A DNA stretch of 64,000 nucleotides from Flexistipes sp. (GCF_036172515.1 NZ_JAXKVW010000010.1:26480-90479), one strand, 5' to 3'; shown: positions 49,970-59,764, counted from the stretch's first letter. Notes: generated by a model not told the origin, from the sequence alone. Numbers and translations: made by a program.

Positions 49970-51250
49970 ATGAATTATAATATTTTTGTCATAGGGCTGG
50001 ATGACTTTCATCATTCTTTATTAAAAAATATTAATGACGGAAGGAGCTATGCATTTCATAACTTGCTCCCCTATGATATGATAATAAACCCTCCGAAGTA
50101 CGATATGGATAAAATAATATCAATGGGGAAGAAAGAACTGAACGATTTCAAAGAAGATATACACGGAATAATAGGCCATTGGGATTTTCCCACGACCTCC
50201 CTTATTCCGGTGTTCAGGAAATACTGCGGCCTTGACGGACCTAGTCTTGAGAGTGTGCTGATCACAGAAAACAAATACTGGACAAGAATACGCTCCAAGA
50301 AGTGTATTCCGGGCTGCACACCTGTTTTTGAGGCAGTAAATCCTTTTGATACAAACTGCACAAAAAATATCAGCCTGCCATCCCCTTTTTGGCTTAAACC
50401 GGTTGTTTCATTTTCTTCACAGATGGCATTTTATATAAAAAATAATGAACAGCTGGAAGAGGCAATCGCACAAATACAACGGGGAATTGGACGTTTCGGG
50501 GAACCGTTTGAAAAGTTTCTGGAACTTGCGGATATGCCGGCAGATATACCCGTTGAGGTTAACGGCTATTATTGTATAGCTGAGGAGCCCATTGTGGGCA
50601 GACAGTGTACCGCAGAAGGTTACGTAAAGGATTTCAAGCCCAACGTTTACGCCATAGTTGATTCATACAGGGAAGGGAAATTTCATTCGTCTTTCTCCCG
50701 GTATCAATTGCCTTCAAATCTCCCCCAAGAAATTAAGAAAAGAATCAGAACGAAATGTATCAGTATTATCAACGAAATCGGACTCAATAATACAACTTTT
50801 AATATTGAAATATTCTGGGACGAAGAAAAGGATAAATTGTGTTTCCTTGAGATAAACAGTAGACTTTCAAAATCCCATTCCCCGATATTTGAAGATGTTG
50901 CCGGTGTGACACAGCACAAAGTCGCCATAGATATCGAGCTGGGTTATGAGCCGGAATTTTCCACCAGGAACGGTAAATATAATGTAGCGGCAAAATTTAT
51001 GCTCCGCCGATACGAAGACGGTATTGTGAAGCGGATTCCCACTGATAAAGAGATAAGCGAGCTGGAAAACAAATTTCCCGGGACAAGAATCTTAATAGAA
51101 GTTCAGGAAGGGGATGTACTTTCAGAACTATTGGGTCAGGATTCATACAGCTACGAGCTGGCAGTAATTTTCATGGGAGGAAGCAACACCGAGGAATTAC
51201 TGAACAACTACGAACGGTTGAAAAAAGAATTAAAATTTCGTATTGAGTAA
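49970..51250 (+). CDS. ATP-grasp ligase of unknown substrate
   Basis: A 426-residue cytoplasmic protein with no signal or membrane segment. Middle and C-terminal parts have the ATP-grasp layout. PSPFWLKPVVSFSSQMAFYI looks like the phosphate/lysine loop. VEVNGYYCIAEEPIVG follows as the central sheet, and NIEIFWDEEKDKLCFLEINSRLSKSH as the metal-binding end, with the acidic E...EINSR residues. Such enzymes join a carboxylate to an amine, thiol or alcohol through an acyl phosphate. The N-terminal 120 residues are not recognised. It is followed 14 bases on by a CocE-type hydrolase. I cannot name a substrate. Confidence 0.8.
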   Translation: MNYNIFVIGLDDFHHSLLKNINDGRSYAFHNLLPYDMIINPPKYDMDKIISMGKKELNDFKEDIHGIIGHWDFPTTSLIPVFRKYCGLDGPSLESVLITENKYWTRIRSKKCIPGCTPVFEAVNPFDTNCTKNISLPSPFWLKPVVSFSSQMAFYIKNNEQLEEAIAQIQRGIGRFGEPFEKFLELADMPADIPVEVNGYYCIAEEPIVGRQCTAEGYVKDFKPNVYAIVDSYREGKFHSSFSRYQLPSNLPQEIKKRIRTKCISIINEIGLNNTTFNIEIFWDEEKDKLCFLEINSRLSKSHSPIFEDVAGVTQHKVAIDIELGYEPEFSTRNGKYNVAAKFMLRRYEDGIVKRIPTDKEISELENKFPGTRILIEVQEGDVLSELLGQDSYSYELAVIFMGGSNTEELLNNYERLKKELKFRIE

Positions 51251-51264
51251 TACAAGGAGGGAAA

Positions 51265-53280
51265 ATGAAATACAGAAGCAGATTTCCGGAACAGGTGGAA
51301 ATTATTGAACACACTTGGATACCAATGCCGGACAGTGTAAGGCTTTCGGCCCGTATTTTTCTCCCAAAAAGTGCCCGTGAAAAACCTGTACCGGCAATTC
51401 TTGAATATATTCCTTACAGGCACAGAGATAATACACGTGTCAGAGACACACAGATGCACAAATACTTTGCCGGTTACGGTTACGCTTCAGTAAGGGTTGA
51501 TATCAGAGGAAGCGGTAATTCTGAAGGTGTTTTACTGGATGAATATCTTCAAAGTGAGTTGGAAGACGGTATAGAGGTTATAAACTGGATTTCAAAACAA
51601 CCATGGTGTGACGGCAATGTGGGAATGATAGGAATATCATGGGGAGGCTTCAACGGCTTGCAGATTGCTGCGCTTAGACCTCAGCCGCTTAAAGCCATCA
51701 TAACTGTATGTTCAAGCGATGACAGATATTCAGACGATGTTCATCATATGGGAGGATGCCTTTTAGGAGATAACCTCTCATGGGCCAGCACCATGTTTGG
51801 GCTAAACTCTTTACCGCCGGATCCTGAATTAGTCGGGGATTCCTGGCGGGATATGTGGTTTGAACGCCTCAGAGGCAGCGGACTTTGGCTGGAAAAGTGG
51901 CTAAGACATCAGAAAAGGGATGATTACTGGGAGCACGGTTCTGTTTGTGAAAACTGGGATTCAATAAAAATACCTGTAATGGCTGTATCCGGCTGGGCGG
52001 ACGGATATACTGACTCTGTTTTCAGAATACTTGAGAATCTGAAGACACCAAAGCTTGGATTGGTGGGTCCCTGGAGTCATAAGTATCCACATCAGGGTAT
52101 CCCGGGCCCGGCAATAGGATTTTTACAGGAAGCCCTGCGCTGGTGGGACAAATGGCTGAAAAATGAAGAAACGGGAATTATGGAAGAACCTTTACTACGG
52201 GCATGGATTATGGAAAAAGTACCTGCCATTGCAACACCGAACGAAAGAAAAGGCAGATGGGTTGGTGAAAAAAGCTGGCCTTCTGATAATATTTCTTTGG
52301 AGAAATTTTCACTGATACCCGGACAGCTGATAAAAAAAGACTCCAACGGAAAATCCCATACATTGACCGTACAATCACCCTTAAGCGTCGGTTTTTTTGC
52401 CGGCAAATGGTGCTCATACGCAGCTGCTCCGGACCTGCCTCACGATCAGAGAGAAGAAGACGGCGGCGCACTTGTATTTGATACCCCTCCCTTAGACGAA
52501 TCTGTGGAAATATTAGGTAAACCTGAGGTTGTGCTGAATGTCAGCGCATCAAACCCTCTTGCAATGGTGGCTGTCAGGATTTCCGATGTATCTCCCGACG
52601 GTAAAGCCACAAGAGTAACCTATGGTCTTTTAAATCTCTGTCACAGAAACAGTTCAAAAAATCCCGAACTATTAGAGGCCGGGAAAACTTATAAAGTGAC
52701 TGTATGCTTAAATGATGTGGGTTACAACTTTGTCAAAGGCAATAAGATAAGGCTGTCCATTTCTTCTTCCTATTGGCCGCTGGCATGGCCGCCCCCCGCC
52801 TCCACAAGACTTACGGTAGAAACCGGAAACAGTTCACTCCTCTTGCCGGTGAGACATGGCAAGGGCACAGAAAATATATCGTTTAAGCCTCCGGAAGCTG
52901 CGGCACCGCCTCAAATAATCCCTTCCAAATACGGAGAACACAGCTGGAAAGTTATAAGAAACCTTGGTGATGACCATTCGATACTCCAGGTAATTAATGA
53001 CAATGGGATACTGATTATCCCGGAAATTAATCTTGAGTACGGCAGATGCGGAAGAGAATATTACAGCTACACAGGAGACGACTTTGCAAGCCCGCGCGGA
53101 GAGGCTGTCTGGGAGTGGAAGTTTAAACGGGGCAAATGGGATGTAAAAACAGTTACAAGAACAGTTCTTACATCAGATGAGGAAAAATTTTGCATATATG
53201 CCCAGCTCGATGCTTATGAGGGGGATAAAAGGGTCTTTTCCAAAAACTGGGACACTTCAATAAAACGCGACTACATTTAG
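51265..53280 (+). CDS. CocE/NonD-family serine hydrolase (S15-like)
   Basis: A 671-residue cytoplasmic alpha/beta hydrolase. The nucleophile is Ser125 in GISWGGFNG. Asp246 (in SGWADGYTD) and His272 (in GPWSHKYPHQG) complete the triad. The oxyanion-hole tyrosine region is EYIPYRHRD. The C-terminal jelly-roll domain (about 350-560) matches the X-Pro dipeptidyl-peptidase C-domain, with GNKIRLSISSSYWPLAWPPP. Members cleave esters or peptides such as cocaine, beta-lactam side chains or X-Pro dipeptides. A final 110 residues extend the usual length. AAGGAGG precedes the ATG. Confidence 0.88.
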   Translation: MKYRSRFPEQVEIIEHTWIPMPDSVRLSARIFLPKSAREKPVPAILEYIPYRHRDNTRVRDTQMHKYFAGYGYASVRVDIRGSGNSEGVLLDEYLQSELEDGIEVINWISKQPWCDGNVGMIGISWGGFNGLQIAALRPQPLKAIITVCSSDDRYSDDVHHMGGCLLGDNLSWASTMFGLNSLPPDPELVGDSWRDMWFERLRGSGLWLEKWLRHQKRDDYWEHGSVCENWDSIKIPVMAVSGWADGYTDSVFRILENLKTPKLGLVGPWSHKYPHQGIPGPAIGFLQEALRWWDKWLKNEETGIMEEPLLRAWIMEKVPAIATPNERKGRWVGEKSWPSDNISLEKFSLIPGQLIKKDSNGKSHTLTVQSPLSVGFFAGKWCSYAAAPDLPHDQREEDGGALVFDTPPLDESVEILGKPEVVLNVSASNPLAMVAVRISDVSPDGKATRVTYGLLNLCHRNSSKNPELLEAGKTYKVTVCLNDVGYNFVKGNKIRLSISSSYWPLAWPPPASTRLTVETGNSSLLLPVRHGKGTENISFKPPEAAAPPQIIPSKYGEHSWKVIRNLGDDHSILQVINDNGILIIPEINLEYGRCGREYYSYTGDDFASPRGEAVWEWKFKRGKWDVKTVTRTVLTSDEEKFCIYAQLDAYEGDKRVFSKNWDTSIKRDYI

Positions 53281-53450
53281 GAGCTAATTCTTCGAGGTGC
53301 TAAAGGATTTAGTGTTTTAAAAAAATGTATATAAATTCACCCATCTTTGGAATAGACATAAAACGACAATATATCAAAAAATTATCACTTGTAAATGAAC
53401 GTGATATGTTTTAAATTGTTTGTTCAATTAAATTTTAAGGAGGCATTATA

Positions 53451-53636
53451 ATGTCTGTCAAACAAGAGCTTCTTGATGTTTTAGCCTGCCCCAAGTGCAA
53501 AGGCGATATCAGATTATCCAAAGACTCTTCTTATATAGTTTGTGACGAATGTAAACTGCTTTATGAAATTCGTGAAGATATACCTATAATGCTCATTGAT
53601 GAAGCGAAAAAGGTTGACAGCACAGAGGAATATTAA
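53451..53636 (+). CDS. Trm112-like zinc-ribbon protein
   Basis: A 61-residue protein of the Trm112/YcaR family. CPKC (residues 13-16) and CDEC (about 31-34) form a zinc ribbon, with VLACPKCKGDI and the LLYEIREDIPIMLIDEA end typical of the family. Members act as partners of methyltransferases or are linked to lipid A/LPS genes. AAGGAGG precedes the ATG. It precedes the heptose kinase by six bases. Confidence 0.92.
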   Translation: MSVKQELLDVLACPKCKGDIRLSKDSSYIVCDECKLLYEIREDIPIMLIDEAKKVDSTEEY

Positions 53637-53642
53637 AATTTC

Positions 53643-54632
53643 ATGAACGATTTAATCGATACGATAGACAGGCTGAAGAATGCAAAGCTGATTGTTATCG
53701 GTGATCTTATGCTTGACATTTTTATGTATGGAAATGTTGAGAGAATTTCGCCTGAAGCCCCTGTCCCCGTTGTCACAGTGGACAAGGAGCAGATAATGCC
53801 GGGCGGGGCGGCGAATGTTGCAGCAAATCTTTCTTCTCTGGGAATAAAACCAACTCTTCTCGGCGTTGCTTCAGATGATGACAGCGGGAGGCAGTTGAAA
53901 AAAATTCTAAAAGATCTCGACATAAACGGCAAATATTTTGAAGACGGCAGAAACACAATAGTTAAAACAAGAATCATTGCCAGTAATCAGCAGGTTGTCA
54001 GATTTGACAGGGAAAATAAAGACAAACTCAAAAAAAGTATTACACAGCTGATTATAGACGAAGTTGCAAAAATTATAGACGAATACGACGGCATAGTCCT
54101 TTCTGATTACGGGAAAGGTGTCATAACAAAATATCTCATAGAAAATCTCACTGCGTTATGCAAAAAGAAGGGTAAAATAATTACTGTAGATCCTAAATTG
54201 GAAAATTTCAGACTTTATAAGAATGTTACATGCATCACACCCAATAACAGAGAAGCCTCACAGGCAATGGGTATGGAAATCAATGATGAAGAATCCCTTA
54301 TAAACTGCGGGCAAAAAATTTTAAAACTGCTCAATTGTGAAAACGTTATTATTACCAGAGGGCAGGAAGGGATGTCTTTGTTTTTCAGAGATAACACCGT
54401 AAAAAATATTCCGGCCGTTGCCAAAGAGGTTTTCGATGTAACAGGTGCAGGAGACACAGTCATATCTGTCTTATCGGCTGCACTGGCAATAGGTACCGAC
54501 CTCAGAATAGCTGCGGTGCTGGCAAATACGGCTGCTGGTGTGGTTGTGGCGAAAATCGGTACTGCCACAGTTACTACTGACGAACTAAAAAACAACCTTC
54601 CTTACTCAGTTAAAATGATGGGGGTGGTATGA
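53643..54632 (+). CDS. rfaE1: D-glycero-beta-D-manno-heptose-7-phosphate kinase
   Basis: A 329-residue PfkB-type kinase of ADP-heptose synthesis for the LPS inner core. The conserved GDLMLDIFMYGNVERISPEA start, GGAANVAANLSSLG, ITRGQEGMSLF and the active-site DVTGAGDTVISVLSAALA are present. There is no fused nucleotidyltransferase domain, so the second RfaE activity must be encoded elsewhere. It points to an outer-membrane organism. Confidence 0.93.
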   Translation: MNDLIDTIDRLKNAKLIVIGDLMLDIFMYGNVERISPEAPVPVVTVDKEQIMPGGAANVAANLSSLGIKPTLLGVASDDDSGRQLKKILKDLDINGKYFEDGRNTIVKTRIIASNQQVVRFDRENKDKLKKSITQLIIDEVAKIIDEYDGIVLSDYGKGVITKYLIENLTALCKKKGKIITVDPKLENFRLYKNVTCITPNNREASQAMGMEINDEESLINCGQKILKLLNCENVIITRGQEGMSLFFRDNTVKNIPAVAKEVFDVTGAGDTVISVLSAALAIGTDLRIAAVLANTAAGVVVAKIGTATVTTDELKNNLPYSVKMMGVV

Positions 54633-56146
54633 TGGAAATTTTAGATTCCGTTCAAATGGCAAACGCCGACAAATATACTATTGAAAAGATAGGTATCCCC
54701 TCCACAGTTTTAATGGAAAACGCTGCATCAGGAATTGCGGAAGTCATTAAGAACCTTGATGTAAAAAAAGATAAAATAGCTGTCTTCGCAGGCTCCGGCA
54801 ACAACGGGGGAGACGGTATTACTTTGACCAGAAAGTGTTATGACGCCGGTTACAAGATTGATTTATATTTAACATCACCCCCGGAAAAACTTAAAGGAGA
54901 CCCCCTTTTAAACTACAATATACTGCAATATTATCCAGTTCGCATCTTTAATGCCTTTGAAGACAAACTGCTTGAAGATTATGATATTATTGTGGACTCC
55001 ATCTTCGGCACAGGTTTGACCAGACCGGTTGAGGGGAAATATAAGTCGCTGATAAAAAAATTAAACGAACTTCCCGGATTTAAAATCGCCATTGACATGC
55101 CTTCCGGCCTGGCGGGTAATACAAATGCAATCATCGGTGAATGTTTCCGCGCAGATGTTACTGTTACAATGTGCAGAGCCAAAATCCCTCACAAAATTTA
55201 TCCGGCTAAAAAATTCTGCGGTAAAGTTGAAATTGTGGACATATCGATACCGGACTTTGCTGTGGCAAGTGTAAAACCTTATATATATGAAATTACAAAA
55301 AATAATATTGAAAAACTCAACAAAAGAGAGTCCGACAGCCATAAAGGGAAATTCGGGCATGCAGTTATAATAGGAGGCTCAGCAGGAAAAACGGGAGCCG
55401 CTCTTATGGCCTCAAAATCATGTGCAAAAGCCGGTGCCGGGCTCACAACAACCGTTATTCCTTCTGCTCTGAATCTTGCAGCAGAACTTGGGAATCCTGA
55501 AGTCATGAGCTTTCCTGCCGGCAGTGGAGATTATTTCAGGGAGAATGATGCAAAAGATGTAACAGAGTTTATAAATGACAAAACTGTTGCCGCAATAGGT
55601 CCGGGGATGGGCAGAAACGATAAAACTATAGAATTTATAAAGCAGATAATCGCAGCTACAAACCTGCCGCTGGTGATTGATGCAGACGGCTTATACGGAC
55701 TCGACCAAGATGATTTTGAAAAACTAAGGTTCAGAAGCATAATCACACCACATATCGGTGAATTCGCACGAATCGTTAACAAAACCAACGAAGAAGTGAT
55801 AAATAACAAATTAGAGTTGGTACGCGAATTTTCCACTAATTACGGCATCGTTACCGTTCTAAAGAGTGCTGACACAATTATCGGTATGCCGGATGAAACA
55901 ACTTTTGTGTTGAACACCGGTACTCCGGCTCTGGCAAAAGGTGGAAGCGGAGACTGTCTGACAGGATTGATAACTTCTTTTGTAAGCCAGAACTGCACTT
56001 TTAAAAACTCAGCTGTTTACGGTGTATGGATTCTGGGCAAAACTGCCGAGCATTTAACAAAAACTTACAATGAAAGAACAGTACTTGTATCAGACTTAAT
56101 AGATAATCTCTGGATAGAAATAAATGAATTATACAGAAACAACTAA
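54629..56146 (+). CDS. nnrD: Bifunctional NAD(P)H-hydrate epimerase/dehydratase
   Basis: A 505-residue fusion that repairs hydrated NAD(P)H. The N-terminal YjeF-type epimerase (about 1-205) has GSGNNGGDGITLTRKCY and DSIFGTGLTRP. The C-terminal ADP-dependent dehydratase has HAVIIGGSAGKTGAALMASK, GPGMGRNDKT, TPHIGEFAR and TGTPALAKGGSGDCLTGLI. It overlaps rfaE1 by four bases and tsaE by 23. The second codon is also ATG. Confidence 0.95.
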   Translation: MMEILDSVQMANADKYTIEKIGIPSTVLMENAASGIAEVIKNLDVKKDKIAVFAGSGNNGGDGITLTRKCYDAGYKIDLYLTSPPEKLKGDPLLNYNILQYYPVRIFNAFEDKLLEDYDIIVDSIFGTGLTRPVEGKYKSLIKKLNELPGFKIAIDMPSGLAGNTNAIIGECFRADVTVTMCRAKIPHKIYPAKKFCGKVEIVDISIPDFAVASVKPYIYEITKNNIEKLNKRESDSHKGKFGHAVIIGGSAGKTGAALMASKSCAKAGAGLTTTVIPSALNLAAELGNPEVMSFPAGSGDYFRENDAKDVTEFINDKTVAAIGPGMGRNDKTIEFIKQIIAATNLPLVIDADGLYGLDQDDFEKLRFRSIITPHIGEFARIVNKTNEEVINNKLELVREFSTNYGIVTVLKSADTIIGMPDETTFVLNTGTPALAKGGSGDCLTGLITSFVSQNCTFKNSAVYGVWILGKTAEHLTKTYNERTVLVSDLIDNLWIEINELYRNN

Positions 56147-56546
56147 TGATATAAACGAGTTATCAGAAATTGTAGAGAAATATAAAGATAAACTCCTTGA
56201 TAATATTATTTTACTCAACGGAGAATTAGGAGCAGGCAAAACAACATTTGTCAAAAAATTTGCCGAAGCCGTTTGTTCAAACTATACTGTCTCAAGTCCT
56301 ACATTCACAATCATGCAGAAATATCAAACAACAGCAAATCCAATCTATCATTTTGATTTATACAGAATAGAGTCTATCGATGAGCTTGAAATGACCGGAT
56401 TTTTCGAATATATAGAGTATCCCGGTACCATTTTTATCGAATGGGCAGAAAAATTTGACATCGGAAGTTTTTTGGATAATTTTATCACGATTAACATAAA
56501 GCAGCTGGAAGATGGAAAAAGGGAGTATTTTATAGAAATTTTTTAA
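56124..56546 (+). CDS. tsaE: tRNA t6A synthesis ATPase TsaE
   Basis: A 140-residue P-loop protein for the t6A37 tRNA modification, working with TsaB, TsaC and TsaD. Walker A is GELGAGKTTFVKKFAE. SSPTFTIMQKY, HFDLYRIE and FIEWAEK are typical. It follows nnrD with overlap, a common arrangement. Confidence 0.95.
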   Translation: MNYTETTNDINELSEIVEKYKDKLLDNIILLNGELGAGKTTFVKKFAEAVCSNYTVSSPTFTIMQKYQTTANPIYHFDLYRIESIDELEMTGFFEYIEYPGTIFIEWAEKFDIGSFLDNFITINIKQLEDGKREYFIEIF

Positions 56547-56661
56547 AGGTAGTTGAGGTAGTTAACCTGTCCGTCTACTAAGGAGGGCACTGTTAGCAGA
56601 GATAGTTGCAAGAACCTCGAGTGCTGAACGTTGAACATTGAACCAAAACAAGGAGTTATTT
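56547..56661. repeat. Gap with AGGTAGTTGAGGTAG and TTGAAC repeats
   Basis: The gap starts with two copies of a GAGGTAGTT-like word and continues to GAACCTCGAGTGCTGAACG followed by TTGAACATTGAACC (56612-56644). The latter words are shared with 3439-3458 and, inverted, with 9136-9163. It separates tsaE from the next small gene. No terminator is obvious. Confidence 0.45.
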
Positions 56662-56874
56662 ATGGAGCCTCTTTTTTGCCCTTATTGCGGGGAAAAAAAT
56701 CTGGAAGAACTGGATCCCACTGAAATAATGGTGGATGACGACCTTTGGATAATTTATCACTATGAATGTCAGGATTGTGCTGAAGTCTTTGACAAAATTT
56801 TATTAAGGGATCAAGATTTGATGGGTGACATTCTGGAGGATTCGGATGAAAACGAAGACGGGTTCTGGAGTTGA
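56662..56874 (+). CDS. Small CPxCG-type zinc-ribbon protein
   Basis: A 70-residue protein with a CPYCGEKN pair near the start and CQDC near residue 36, followed by an acidic tail (DILEDSDENED). This is a CPxCG zinc-ribbon family of unknown role. The start at 56662 lies behind AAGGAG; the frame could open at 56638. The next gene begins inside its end. Confidence 0.75.
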   Translation: MEPLFCPYCGEKNLEELDPTEIMVDDDLWIIYHYECQDCAEVFDKILLRDQDLMGDILEDSDENEDGFWS

Positions 56875-57124
56875 TTTGCTGGAGGATTTCCTGGATGAAG
56901 ATCTGAGCACTTTTAATATTATCCGTGAAGGTCTCGAAGATCTTAATCTTTACCTGGCCGAAATAGAAAAAATATCCAACAGGCTTAATTCAGATAAGGC
57001 TGAAAAAAATGATTTGATACTCACATATAAACTCAGTATCATAGAAAACAAATTATCCAAGCTGAATACTGTTTTATCAGAGAGAATAAGCAACTGTATC
57101 AGAGACAAAAGTAAACTTTCATAA
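56846..57124 (+). CDS. Hypothetical coiled-coil protein before valS
   Basis: A 92-residue acidic, helical protein with a leucine/isoleucine heptad pattern (about 20-80) suggesting a coiled coil. I do not recognise a family. The start at 56846 sits seven bases behind GGAGG. It overlaps the zinc-ribbon gene by 29 bases and is followed nine bases later by valS, so it is co-translated with both. Confidence 0.6.
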   Translation: MKTKTGSGVDLLEDFLDEDLSTFNIIREGLEDLNLYLAEIEKISNRLNSDKAEKNDLILTYKLSIIENKLSKLNTVLSERISNCIRDKSKLS

Positions 57125-57133
57125 GGAGAGGGA

Positions 57134-59764
57134 ATGAGTAATCATGAGTTACCCACAAGAATAAAACCAAACGAATATGAGAAGAAGATTTATGATGAAT
57201 GGCTTGAAAAAAATATTTTTCATGCTGACGAAAATTCTTCAAAACCACCCTACTCTATAGTTATCCCCCCTCCAAACGTGACAGGCTCTTTACATATGGG
57301 GCACGCTCTCAACAATACCCTGCAGGATATTCTGATCAGATTTTACAAACTTAACGGCTACGAAACTCTTTGGATGCCGGGAACAGATCATGCTGGTATT
57401 GCAACTCAAAATGTTGTTGAAAAACAGTTAGCCGAAAAAAATATATCAAGGCACGAAATCGGCAGGGAAAAATTTATAGCAAAAGTCTGGCAGTGGAGAG
57501 AGGAATCCGGAGGTCAGATAATAAATCAGTTAAAGAGGCTGGGTGCATCCTGTGACTGGGAAAGGGAACGTTTTACAATGGACAAAGGTCTTTCCCGGGC
57601 AGTGAGAAAGGTTTTCGTAACCCTTTATAATGAAGGGCTTATCTACAGATCCAACTATATTATCAACTGGTGTCCACGCTGCCATACTGCGCTAAGCGAT
57701 TTAGAAGTTGAACACGAAGAAAAAGAAGGTGCTCTTTATTACATCAATTATGATGTTAAAGAAACGGGGGAGAAACTTCTTATAGCAACCACCAGACCTG
57801 AAACCATGCTCGGTGATTCAGGTGTGGCAGTAAATCCTAATGATGAAAGATACAGCCACCTTATCGGTAAAACAGCAATATTGCCTATTGTAGGAAGGGA
57901 AATGCCCATTGTGGGAGATGAATATGTGGACATGGAGTTCGGAACCGGAGCTTTAAAAATAACGCCAGCCCATGATCCCAACGATTTTGATATAGGAAGA
58001 AAACACGGTTTAAAAGAAATAAACATGATGGATGACTCCGGATATATTAATGAAAACGGTTCTTTATATAAAGGAAAAGAGCGATTTGAAGCAAGGAAAG
58101 AGATTGTGTCAGAACTGGAAAAGCAGAACCGTCTGGTGAAAAAAGAAAAACATATTCACAGTATAGGTCACTGTTACCGGTGTAAAACCGTCGTTGAGCC
58201 GAGAATCTCAATGCAGTGGTTCGTTAAAGTACATCCTCTGGCTGAAAAAGCAATAGAGGTGGTCAAAAATAACGAAATAAAGATAACCCCTGAAAACTGG
58301 GAGAAAACCTACTACGAGTGGATGTATAATATAAGAGATTGGTGCATATCCAGACAAATATGGTGGGGGCACAGGATTCCTGCATTTTACTGTGAGAACT
58401 GCGGGCATATCAATGTTGCTATGGAAGATCCTTCACAATGTGAAAAGTGTTCTTCGAGAGAGCTTTCTCAGGAGACCGATGTCCTTGACACATGGTTTTC
58501 TTCTGCTCTCTGGCCGTTTTCAACAATGGGCTGGCCGGAAAAAACAAAAACACTTGAAAAGTTTTATCCCACAAGCTGCCTTGTAACCGGCTTTGATATA
58601 CTTTTTTTCTGGGTTGCTCGCATGATTATGATGGGAACCAAATTTATGAATGATGTGCCTTTCAGAGAAGTATACATTCATGCACTGGTAAGAGATGAAG
58701 ACGGTCAAAAGATGAGTAAATCAAAAGGTAATGTAATCGACCCTCTCACAGTTATAGACGAATACGGGGCTGATGCATTCAGATTTACACTTGCAGCTCT
58801 TGCTGCCCAGGGCAGAGATATAAAATTATCAAAAGAGCGGGTGGAAGGCTATAGAAATTTTGTGAACAAAATATGGAATGCCTCAAGATTTATTCTTATG
58901 AATATACCTTCAGATTATAATATTGGAGAGCCTGATTTTTCAAAACTCGAAGCAGAAGACAAATGGATTCTCCATCAGTTAAAAATAACCGCAGACAACG
59001 TCTCATCCAATATCAAAACATATGATTTCAATGAAGCCGCCGGTGAAATATATAAGTTTTTCTGGCACACATTTTGTGACTGGTACCTCGAATTAATAAA
59101 AGACAGAATATTCGACGAAGAGCAAAAAGAATCCGCTCTGAAAGCAGCATTTTTTATACTCAAAAACTCACTCATTATACTCCACCCCTTTATGCCTTTT
59201 GTTACAGAATATATCTACAAAATGATTGATGATAATGCCAATCTCCTTAACATGGATTTTCCGGCTCTGAATTTTTCATACGATACTGAAAACAGTGAAA
59301 TAGAAACCGTTATCTCTATCATCAGTTCCATCAGAAATATAAGGGGTGAATACAACATACCGCCAAAATCGATGATAAAGGCATATATAAAAACCGATGA
59401 TAAAAAAATAATAAATGTAGTAAAAAATAATGAAAAAAACATTAAAAAACTTTCCAGACTTGAACTGTTAGAGTTCACTGATAAAGAGATAGAAAAATCA
59501 GCAACAAATGTATCCTCAGGGTTTATTATTTATGTACCCATAGAAGGAATTGTAGATATAGCCGAGGAAATTGCAAGGTTGCAGAAAGACAGAAAATCAG
59601 CCCTTAAAGATTATGAATTGTACGGCAAAAAATTAAAAAATGAAAATTACCTGGAGAAAGCCCCCAGTGAGGTTATCAGAAAAGATACAGAAAAATTTGA
59701 AAAATCCAGGGAAATATTGTCAAAAATAGATGAATCCATCAAAAGGCTGGAAGAGCTATGCTGA
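57134..59764 (+). CDS. valS: Valyl-tRNA synthetase
   Basis: An 876-residue class I synthetase. HMGH (in GSLHMGHALNN) near residue 55 and KMSKS (in DGQKMSKSKGN) form the active site. The editing domain contains TTRPETMLGDSGVAV. The C-terminal coiled-coil arm is ISRLQKDRKSAL-like (ARLQKDRKSALKDYELYGKK). Complete. AAGGAGAGG precedes the ATG. It overlaps nadC by seven bases. Confidence 0.97.
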   Translation: MSNHELPTRIKPNEYEKKIYDEWLEKNIFHADENSSKPPYSIVIPPPNVTGSLHMGHALNNTLQDILIRFYKLNGYETLWMPGTDHAGIATQNVVEKQLAEKNISRHEIGREKFIAKVWQWREESGGQIINQLKRLGASCDWERERFTMDKGLSRAVRKVFVTLYNEGLIYRSNYIINWCPRCHTALSDLEVEHEEKEGALYYINYDVKETGEKLLIATTRPETMLGDSGVAVNPNDERYSHLIGKTAILPIVGREMPIVGDEYVDMEFGTGALKITPAHDPNDFDIGRKHGLKEINMMDDSGYINENGSLYKGKERFEARKEIVSELEKQNRLVKKEKHIHSIGHCYRCKTVVEPRISMQWFVKVHPLAEKAIEVVKNNEIKITPENWEKTYYEWMYNIRDWCISRQIWWGHRIPAFYCENCGHINVAMEDPSQCEKCSSRELSQETDVLDTWFSSALWPFSTMGWPEKTKTLEKFYPTSCLVTGFDILFFWVARMIMMGTKFMNDVPFREVYIHALVRDEDGQKMSKSKGNVIDPLTVIDEYGADAFRFTLAALAAQGRDIKLSKERVEGYRNFVNKIWNASRFILMNIPSDYNIGEPDFSKLEAEDKWILHQLKITADNVSSNIKTYDFNEAAGEIYKFFWHTFCDWYLELIKDRIFDEEQKESALKAAFFILKNSLIILHPFMPFVTEYIYKMIDDNANLLNMDFPALNFSYDTENSEIETVISIISSIRNIRGEYNIPPKSMIKAYIKTDDKKIINVVKNNEKNIKKLSRLELLEFTDKEIEKSATNVSSGFIIYVPIEGIVDIAEEIARLQKDRKSALKDYELYGKKLKNENYLEKAPSEVIRKDTEKFEKSREILSKIDESIKRLEELC

